From Calditrichaceae bacterium (lineage in GTDB: Bacteria > Calditrichota > Calditrichia > Calditrichales > Calditrichaceae): 12,430 bases of DNA. The position numbers and the translations under genes were made by a program. Under the pieces are notes generated by a model. That model was not told where the DNA came from. It saw nothing but the letters and a program-made list of their open reading frames with translations, and searched no databases. Where the stretch lies: NCBI GenBank assembly GCA_030592985.1, contig JAUVIB010000059.1, positions 1 to 12,430 of the forward strand, read 5' to 3'. Below, in pieces: positions 7,322-12,430 of this stretch (the stretch's first letter is position 1; every line of letters begins with the position of its first letter).

Positions 7322-8310
7322 CCAATTTCACCCGCTAAATTTTGAATGAAATTACTGTAAATCACCTTTGGCTCAGTAGAATAGGTCAATATTTTCATCA
7401 ATTTCACATAGGCTGCTTCAATCGTCATGTTTTTGATATTCGATACACACAAATCCAGTGCTTTTTTACCGGATTCATATAGATTCAAATTAATCGATCC
7501 AAAAATTGAATGGCTTGCCATAAAAACAGCTTTGTCTTTTTCAACAGCTTTTCTAATTAAAGGCAGCCAATCAGGAACGCTTGTTGGGAAATTCCCCGCC
7601 CCATACCCCACAAAAATAAATGCTTTCAAATTATCATTCAATAAAGGCAGAAATAGGTCAGGATCTAACGCCGGATGGATGTAGATAACCATAACTTCCG
7701 GAGAAAATCCTGGAATAAATTGAAAAGGTCTGTCCGTGGAAAAAAAATATTTTTCATTTAATTGAATATCCAATCCAATGTTGCCAAGCATCGGATAATT
7801 GGGAGAATCAAACGCATCATAACTACGATTACTGATTTTTATGCTTCGATTTCCGCGAAGAATACGTTGGCCAAAAACTATAACGACTTCATTAACCGGC
7901 ATGGTGGCTAATTCAATGGCGTCAATCAGATTTGAACGCGCATCCGTTCTTAATTTTGCCAAAGGACGCTGAGCCCCGGTTAGTATTACCGGTTTTTTCA
8001 AGTTCAACAAGGAATAAGACAAAGCCGAAGCTGTATATGCCATCGTATCCGTTCCATGTATAATAACAAAACCATCATAATTATCCATTTTACCATCTAT
8101 GATGGCCGACAAACAATCCCACTCTTTCGAACATATATTCGAGCTATCCACATTAAACGGTATTTCAACTTCAATATCAGCAATTGATTTAATCTCTGGA
8201 ACTTTAGTAAGTATTTGCTCCTGAAGATTTCCCGGAGCCAGCATTTGGCTTGGCTCAACAGGAACCATTCCAAAGGTACCACCGGTATGTATTAAGAGGA
8301 TTTTTTTCAT
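7318..8310 (-). CDS. ansA: L-asparaginase, type I (AnsA-like)
   Basis: A 330-residue protein from the ATG at 8308-8310, the usual length for cytoplasmic type I asparaginase, with no signal peptide. It hydrolyses asparagine to aspartate and ammonia. Motifs (numbered from this ATG): LIHTGGTFGM with catalytic T12; IIHGTDTMAYTA with T87-D88; GAQRPL (112-117) then TDARSNLIDA; and RGNRSIKIS with the likely catalytic lysine K158. An in-frame TTG at 8349 would add 13 residues but lies inside the terminator hairpin between this gene and ppdK. MKKILLIHTGGT is the natural family start, so the shorter form is chosen. Oddly, no Shine-Dalgarno site precedes the ATG; the terminator T-tract abuts it. It heads the asparaginase/HDAC-like/unknown/efp cluster. 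A related amidase such as Glu-tRNA(Gln) amidotransferase GatD is less likely, as the GatD N-terminal extension is missing. Confidence 0.9.
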   Translation of the reverse strand: MKKILLIHTGGTFGMVPVEPSQMLAPGNLQEQILTKVPEIKSIADIEVEIPFNVDSSNICSKEWDCLSAIIDGKMDNYDGFVIIHGTDTMAYTASALSYSLLNLKKPVILTGAQRPLAKLRTDARSNLIDAIELATMPVNEVVIVFGQRILRGNRSIKISNRSYDAFDSPNYPMLGNIGLDIQLNEKYFFSTDRPFQFIPGFSPEVMVIYIHPALDPDLFLPLLNDNLKAFIFVGYGAGNFPTSVPDWLPLIRKAVEKDKAVFMASHSIFGSINLNLYESGKKALDLCVSNIKNMTIEAAYVKLMKILTYSTEPKVIYSNFIQNLAGEIG

Positions 8311-8311
8311 A

Positions 8312-8357
8312 ATAAAACAAAAAGGGCGCATTTGATAAGAATAAATCAAAGCGCCCT
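8312..8357 (-). terminator. Intrinsic terminator after ppdK
   Basis: On the minus strand AGGGCGC (8357-8351) pairs with GCGCCCT (8329-8323). After a single bulged A (8330), a further 6 bp form from ATCAAA (8345-8350) and TTTGAT (8331-8336) around an 8-nt loop. A T-rich tract with one G follows at once (8322-8312). The GC-rich base, AT-rich top and T-tract are typical. It starts 15 nt beyond the ppdK stop and ends 1 nt before the asparaginase ATG. Confidence 0.9.
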
Positions 8358-8372
8358 AAATTCTCACTAATT

Positions 8373-11054
8373 TTACTTATTTTTTTCTCTAAGAGCTTCC
8401 TGTGCTGCAGCCAGTCTGGCGATCGGTACACGATATGGAGAACAACTTACATAATTCATCCCTGCTCTGTGACAAAAGGCAACAGATTTAGGATCACCGC
8501 CATGCTCACCACAAATACCAATTTTAAGATTTGGCTTTGTGCTTCTACCCTTTTCAATAGCTATCTCAACTAATTGACCGACCCCTTCTTGATCTAAAGT
8601 TTGAAATGGATCTTCTTCGAGAATGCCTCTGTCATAATATTCCGCCAAAAATTTACCGGCATCATCACGGCTGTAACCAAAAGTGAGCTGTGTTAAATCA
8701 TTAGTTCCAAATGAGAAAAATTCAGCTTCTTCTGCAACTTTATCAGCAGTAAGGGCCGCGCGGGGAATTTCGATCATCGTACCAACCATATAATCTACCT
8801 TTACACCCATCTCTTTTTGAACTTCTTCGGCAACTCTGACTACAATTGTTTTTTGATTAGTTAACTCATTTTTTGTACCAATGAGTGGAATCATGATTTC
8901 CGGATAAACTTTTACACCTTCCTTAGTCAATTGACAAGCAGCTTCCATGATGGCTCTGGCCTGCATTTCGGTGATCTCCGGATAGGTAACGCCGAGACGA
9001 CATCCTCTGTGTCCCAACATGGGATTAAATTCATGTAGCGAGTCAACTTTTGCTTTTACCTCTTCAAGGGAAATCCCCATCTCATCCGCCATAACTTGCT
9101 GATTTTCATCTTCATGCGGCAGAAATTCATGCAAAGGCGGATCCAATGTTCTGATCGTTACGGGAAGATCATGCATCGCTTTGAAGATACCATAAAAATC
9201 ATCGCGCTGATGCTTTAAGAGTTTAGCAAGCGCCGTTCTTCTGCCAGCTTCATCATCTGCAAGGATCATTTCACGAACAGCTTTGATTCGATCGCCTTCA
9301 AAAAACATGTGTTCCGTTCGGCAGAGTCCAATACCTTCGGCGCCAAAATTACGGGCAACAGTCGAATCATGCGGTGTATCGGAGTTGGTACGTACATTAA
9401 GCTTTCTTGCTTCGTCAGCCCAGCCCATTAAAGTACCAAAATCACCTGATAATTCAGACTCTATAGTAGGCACTTTACCTTCAATAACTTCACCTTTTGA
9501 TCCATCTAATGAAATCCAGTCACCCTCTTTATAGACATTGTTTCCGACGGTCATTGTTTTTGCTTTATAATTGATTTTTAAATCACCGCAACCGGCAACA
9601 CAGCAAGTTCCCATTCCACGAGCTACAACAGCAGCGTGGGAAGTCATACCGCCGCGGGCAGTTAAAATACCGCGGGCCACATTCATTCCACCGATATCTT
9701 CGGGTGATGTTTCGGTTCTTACCAATAGAACATCCTCTCCTCGAGCCGCCCACTCTTCAGCCTCATCGGCATGAAAAACAATACGTCCTGTAGCAGCGCC
9801 GGGAGAAGCAGGTAAACCAGTAGTAATAACTTTTTTATCTGCTTTTGGATCAAACATAGGATGAAGAAGCTGATCTAAAGATTCCGGATCAACTCTCAAT
9901 ATGGCCGTATCTTTATCAATCATACCTTCAGCAACCATTTCTACGGCAATTTTAACAGCGGCAGCAGCAGTCCGCTTACCACTTCTTGTTTGTAGCATCC
10001 AAAGTTTACCCTGTTCAATTGTAAACTCGATATCCTGCATATCTTTATAATGATCTTCGAGATTCTTATAAATAGTTACTAATTCTTTATAAGGCCCGGA
10101 CATAACTTCCTCTAAAGTTTCTTGGGAAGGATCACTTTTTGTTGAATCATTAATCGGCTGAGGTGTACGGACACCGGCAACCACATCTTCACCTTGAGCA
10201 TTAATTAAATATTCACCGTAAAATTGTCCGTTTCCTGTGGCCGGGTCACGCGTAAAAGCAACACCGGTTGCACAATCATCACCCATGTTACCAAAAACCA
10301 TTGCCTGAACATTAACCGCTGTTCCCCAATGAGCCGGGATATTATTTAATTTGCGATAGGTTTTTGCCTGTTGATTATTCCATGAACCGAACACAGCGCT
10401 AACAGAACCCCATAATTGTTCCCATGGATCAGTCGGAAAATCAAGCCCTGTACGTTTTTTAATTTCAGATTTAAACAGAGAAACCATTTCTTTTAAATCA
10501 TCAGCTGTCAAATCTGTATCAAGTTCAACACCGCGTTTTTCTTTAATAGAATGGATTATAATTTCAAATGGATCTTCTTCTTCTTTCGATTCCGGCTTCA
10601 TACCCATCACAACATTACCATACATTTGGATAAAGCGACGATATGAATCCCAACCAAAACGCTCATTACCGGACTTCTCAATAATCCCCTTAACCGTTGT
10701 TTCGTTTAAACCAAGATTAAGCACGGTATCCATCATTCCGGGCATGGAAGCAGGGGCACCGGAACGAACAGATAATAATAGCGAATTTTCTGTATCTCCG
10801 AATTTCTTACCCATTATTTTTTCAATAATGCTAACGCCTTCTTTAACTTGGTCTACAACATCATCAGAATATTTACCATCACTTTTATAAAAATCACTAC
10901 AAACTGCTGTGGAAATTGTGAATCCTGCCGGAACGGGAATGTCCAAACCTGACATCTCTGCCAAATTTGCACCTTTACCGCCAAGCAATTCTTTCATATC
11001 GGCTTTACCATCGGCTTTACCACCGCCAAAATGGTATACATACTTTGCAGCCAT
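8373..11054 (-). CDS. ppdK: Pyruvate, phosphate dikinase
   Basis: An 893-residue enzyme of normal family length interconverting pyruvate, ATP and phosphate with PEP, AMP and pyrophosphate in the cytoplasm. The nucleotide-binding domain (about 1-340) has LLGGKGANLAEM (23-34) and SVRSGAPASMPGMMDT (95-110). The central swivelling domain carries phospho-histidine H473 in GGMTSHAAVVARG (468-480), with T471 as the site a PDRP-type regulator would phosphorylate. The PEP/pyruvate barrel has GLCRTEHMFF (576-585), RTLDPPLHEFLP (635-646), GHRGCRLG (681-688), IEIPRAAL (761-768) and the C-terminal catalytic cysteine C848 in GICGEHGG. All key residues are intact. The ATG at 11052-11054 has GGAGGT 5 nt upstream. 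It has its own promoter and terminator, so it is probably monocistronic. It may serve gluconeogenesis or pyrophosphate-based glycolysis; the direction cannot be told. Confidence 0.98.
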   Translation of the reverse strand: MAAKYVYHFGGGKADGKADMKELLGGKGANLAEMSGLDIPVPAGFTISTAVCSDFYKSDGKYSDDVVDQVKEGVSIIEKIMGKKFGDTENSLLLSVRSGAPASMPGMMDTVLNLGLNETTVKGIIEKSGNERFGWDSYRRFIQMYGNVVMGMKPESKEEEDPFEIIIHSIKEKRGVELDTDLTADDLKEMVSLFKSEIKKRTGLDFPTDPWEQLWGSVSAVFGSWNNQQAKTYRKLNNIPAHWGTAVNVQAMVFGNMGDDCATGVAFTRDPATGNGQFYGEYLINAQGEDVVAGVRTPQPINDSTKSDPSQETLEEVMSGPYKELVTIYKNLEDHYKDMQDIEFTIEQGKLWMLQTRSGKRTAAAAVKIAVEMVAEGMIDKDTAILRVDPESLDQLLHPMFDPKADKKVITTGLPASPGAATGRIVFHADEAEEWAARGEDVLLVRTETSPEDIGGMNVARGILTARGGMTSHAAVVARGMGTCCVAGCGDLKINYKAKTMTVGNNVYKEGDWISLDGSKGEVIEGKVPTIESELSGDFGTLMGWADEARKLNVRTNSDTPHDSTVARNFGAEGIGLCRTEHMFFEGDRIKAVREMILADDEAGRRTALAKLLKHQRDDFYGIFKAMHDLPVTIRTLDPPLHEFLPHEDENQQVMADEMGISLEEVKAKVDSLHEFNPMLGHRGCRLGVTYPEITEMQARAIMEAACQLTKEGVKVYPEIMIPLIGTKNELTNQKTIVVRVAEEVQKEMGVKVDYMVGTMIEIPRAALTADKVAEEAEFFSFGTNDLTQLTFGYSRDDAGKFLAEYYDRGILEEDPFQTLDQEGVGQLVEIAIEKGRSTKPNLKIGICGEHGGDPKSVAFCHRAGMNYVSCSPYRVPIARLAAAQEALREKNK

Positions 11055-11112
11055 TACCTACCTCCGTTTTCTATCTTTATTTTTAACCATTTCTTAAATA
11101 ATTTAATCTCGA

Positions 11113-11141
11113 AATATACATTTACACATAGTAGATGTCAA
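11113..11141 (-). promoter_or_regulatory. Consensus sigma-70 promoter of ppdK
   Basis: On the minus strand a perfect TTGACA (11136-11141) is followed by exactly 17 bp and TATATT (11113-11118). Initiation would fall near 11106, leaving a leader of about 50 nt with a strong GGAGGT (11060-11065) before the ppdK ATG. This is the best promoter match in the window and suggests high housekeeping expression. Confidence 0.78.
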
Positions 11142-11215
11142 GAAAATCGAACTAAAAACTAATGAAATTATTTGCTATTCAATTTTATTGTAAAGGAATT
11201 TCTCTATTACACTAA

Positions 11216-11405
11216 AGGCAGGGATTCATCGTTTGATTATGAATATGGGTCTCCTAAAGTCCAAGAGAAGTTAACTCCATGGTTAAAAGAGGAGAAAATC
11301 ATAAACCGCGAAAATATTATTACGGATTTTGATCAGATTATAAATGCCCAATTGGGATTATTCTGTGGAAAAAATATAGGGAAACAACTAATAAAAATTA
11401 ACTAA
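11216..11405 (+). pseudogene. C-terminal remnant of an NADP-dependent oxidoreductase (MDR, PTGR/CurA-like)
   Basis: In the frame ending with TAA at 11403-11405 the sequence reads FDYEYGSPKVQEKL, then PWLKEEKI, REN-I, and GLFCGKNIGKQLIKI. This matches the end of medium-chain NADP-dependent oxidoreductases (general pattern FDYEDRYPEA...WLKEGKI...RED...GLL-GKN-GK-LVK). Just upstream, in another frame, RQGFIV is readable (11216-11233) and runs into a stop. QGFIV-FDY is normally continuous in this family, so a frameshift of about 2 nt splits the motif at 11233/11234. The catalytic and Rossmann parts are absent; the preceding bases belong to the ppdK promoter region. An open frame of 77 codons exists from an ATG at 11172, but its first 14 codons look unrelated. 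This is best read as a decayed gene end. Assigned from motif memory, not alignment. Confidence 0.68.
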
Positions 11406-11669
11406 TCCAATTAATGGGAAAAAAAATATTCCTTATTCGTCCACTATTGACAATAAAATTTACCAAAGGAAAGACAATATATCCATCTTTTTATTTAATT
11501 TAAAAAAATATTTATTTTCAGTTTATTTTTAGAAAGAATTATTGTATATTTCGATTTGGGATAAATACAATATTTATGAATTAAAATTCAATATTTTGTC
11601 ATTTTTTTTTATTCCTATATTGACTTTAATTATCAAAAATATGAACTTGGATTAGTTGGTATTTACAAC

Positions 11670-11689
11670 TGTGGATAAATTGTGGATAA
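11670..11689 (-). promoter_or_regulatory. Pair of perfect DnaA boxes
   Basis: TGTGGATAA occurs at 11670-11678 and again at 11681-11689. Both are exact complements of the consensus TTATCCACA, in the same orientation, 11 bp apart start to start, so both sit on the same helix face. This spacing favours cooperative DnaA binding. Confidence 0.88.
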
Positions 11690-11754
11690 GCTGCCACTAT
11701 TCACAAAAAATTATTTACAAAAAAGTGTACTTTGTCCAACAACTTAGATTCAAT

Positions 11755-11783
11755 TATCCTTAACATCAATAAAATTATATAAT
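11755..11783 (+). promoter_or_regulatory. Possible dnaA promoter (-10 only convincing)
   Basis: TATAAT at 11778-11783 is a perfect -10 hexamer inside a 12-bp perfect palindrome (11773-11784). The hexamer 17 bp upstream (TATCCT, 11755-11760) is a poor -35. If used, it gives a dnaA leader of over 110 nt that contains the DnaA-box-like site at 11864. In DNA this AT-rich, a chance -10 is quite possible. Confidence 0.3.
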
Positions 11784-11863
11784 TATGGGCTTTTTTCTGA
11801 CTCACAATAATATTTGTTTTTGATAGTTAAGTTGTGATTTTTATTTAAGTTAAAAATAATTAA

Positions 11864-11872
11864 TGTGGAAAA
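11864..11872 (-). promoter_or_regulatory. Variant DnaA box in the dnaA leader
   Basis: TGTGGAAAA differs by one base from TGTGGATAA (complement TTTTCCACA). It lies 31 nt before the dnaA ATG in the same orientation as the perfect pair. The position suits either the proximal edge of oriC or DnaA autoregulation. Confidence 0.5.
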
Positions 11873-11903
11873 TCAATTACTTTTATTAACGAGGAATTCT
11901 TAA

Positions 11904-12430
11904 ATGGCGATCGAACCCGCACAGAAACTGGCTTCACCACAGGCGGTATGGGAAAATGTACTGGAAATAATAAAAGAGAATATTAATATCCGCAGTTTCG
12001 AGACTTGGTTTGCCCCAATTGAGATAATAGATATTAATGATAATTCCATTAAAATTTCAGTTCCCGATGGTTTCTTTTTTGAGTGGATCGACAAACATTA
12101 TAACAAACTTATTCAAAACGCTCTTTTGCAAACTCTGGGCGAAACAAAAAAAATTGATTATATCATAGACAACAAAAGTAAAAACGACTCTCCCTATCAA
12201 AAGACCGATTGGCAGCAACCCGAACGTAATATTCAAAACTTACAAAATATCCCTTCAGATGAAATTAATTCTCCCTATTATACAAGATTAAACGATAATT
12301 ACCGATTTGAGAATTTTATAATTGGGGATAGTAATCATTTCGCTTATGCTGCAGCGAAAGCAGTAAGCGACTCTCCCGGGAAAACAGATTATAATCCTCT
12401 TATTATTTATGGGGGAACCGGCTTGGGAAA
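11904..12430 (+). CDS. dnaA: Chromosomal replication initiator DnaA, N-terminal part (runs off window)
   Basis: The first 175 codons are present and the gene continues past 12430. Domain I (about 12-85) has AVWENVLEIIKENI and SFETWFAPI (31-39), the DnaA protein-interaction domain that contacts helicase or loader partners. Domain II (about 90-128) is a polar, Gln/Asn/Ser-rich linker. Domain III starts with NYRFENFIIGDSNHFAYAAAKAV (132-154), and the Walker A motif GGTGLGK begins at 170 and is cut by the window end. GGTGLGK replaces the more common GGVGLGK. DnaA binds TTATCCACA boxes and melts the origin. The ATG at 11904-11906 has GAGGA 8 nt upstream. It is the only rightward intact gene, facing away from the leftward block across the putative origin. 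Confidence 0.96.
   Translation, partial: MAIEPAQKLASPQAVWENVLEIIKENINIRSFETWFAPIEIIDINDNSIKISVPDGFFFEWIDKHYNKLIQNALLQTLGETKKIDYIIDNKSKNDSPYQKTDWQQPERNIQNLQNIPSDEINSPYYTRLNDNYRFENFIIGDSNHFAYAAAKAVSDSPGKTDYNPLIIYGGTGLG

Larger units (their letters stand above)
11406..11903. other. Putative replication origin (oriC) upstream of dnaA
   Basis: About 500 nt without a gene. The left part (about 11460-11640) is extremely AT-rich, with long A and T runs and an imperfect inverted repeat (TATTGTAT 11540-11547 / ATACAATA 11565-11572), a plausible duplex-unwinding element. The right part has two perfect DnaA boxes (11670-11689), weaker matches TTATTTACA (11711-11719) and TTATCCTTA (11754-11762), and a one-mismatch box at 11864-11872 just before dnaA. 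All genes to the left run leftward and dnaA runs rightward, as expected of diverging forks. Boundaries are approximate; other boxes could lie beyond dnaA. Confidence 0.75.

Noticed and set aside
8311..8349. TTG start adding 13 residues to the asparaginase
   Set aside because: The added codons lie within the ppdK terminator hairpin, have no ribosome-binding site, and the family begins at MKKILLIHTGGT.
9283..9774. Plus-strand open frames inside ppdK
   Set aside because: They lie opposite a full-length, motif-complete dikinase and have no recognisable protein features.
11697..11705. CTATTCACA as a third strong DnaA box
   Set aside because: Two mismatches to TTATCCACA in AT-rich DNA, so not counted.
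11802..11837. TCACAA ... TTGTGA inverted repeat as a CRP-type operator
   Set aside because: Arms are 24 bp apart and in the opposite arrangement to TGTGA-N6-TCACA.
11900..12094. 64-codon minus-strand open frame at the start of dnaA
   Set aside because: It is antisense to a clear DnaA N-terminus with a good ribosome-binding site; a shadow frame.

Overview
The window is an AT-rich bacterial chromosomal segment that appears to contain the replication origin. Everything from position 1 to 11054 is transcribed leftward (minus strand). dnaA starts at 11904 and reads rightward off the end. The switch in strand falls in an AT-rich, nearly gene-free stretch that holds two perfect DnaA boxes one helical turn apart, immediately before dnaA. 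No rRNA, tRNA, CRISPR array or insertion sequence was seen. The taxon cannot be fixed from this alone. Low GC, a MutS2 Walker B of the DEIGSGTEP type and use of Shine-Dalgarno sites fit the wider FCB group (for example Calditrichota, Marinimicrobia or Ignavibacteria-like lineages); this is inference.

Layout from left to right: the first 32 codons of asd (aspartate-semialdehyde dehydrogenase, archaeal/fungal-type N-terminus); a compact cluster which, in transcription order, is TPR protein, rpsU, yqeY, cvpA, mutS2, driven by a good sigma-70-type promoter at about 4869-4897; a second tightly coupled cluster, asparaginase, class IV-like histone-deacetylase-family enzyme, a 299-residue protein of unknown function, and efp, with 4-nt ATGA overlaps at two of its three junctions; ppdK (pyruvate, phosphate dikinase) as its own unit, with a consensus promoter and an intrinsic terminator; a decayed C-terminal remnant of an NADP-dependent oxidoreductase on the plus strand; the putative oriC; and the 5' part of dnaA.

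Much of the content is translation-related. EF-P relieves ribosome stalling, S21 is a small-subunit protein, YqeY is related to amidotransferase tail domains, and MutS2 homologues act on collided ribosomes in Bacillus. The most interesting biology is the asparaginase / HDAC-like / unknown / EF-P cluster. Its EF-P carries a symmetric PGKGP loop, a form reported in Actinobacteria to work with an unmodified lysine. It is encoded directly behind an intact lysine-deacetylase-fold enzyme and an uncharacterised protein. No complete new defence or mobile system is visible; the candidate for something undescribed is that cluster.
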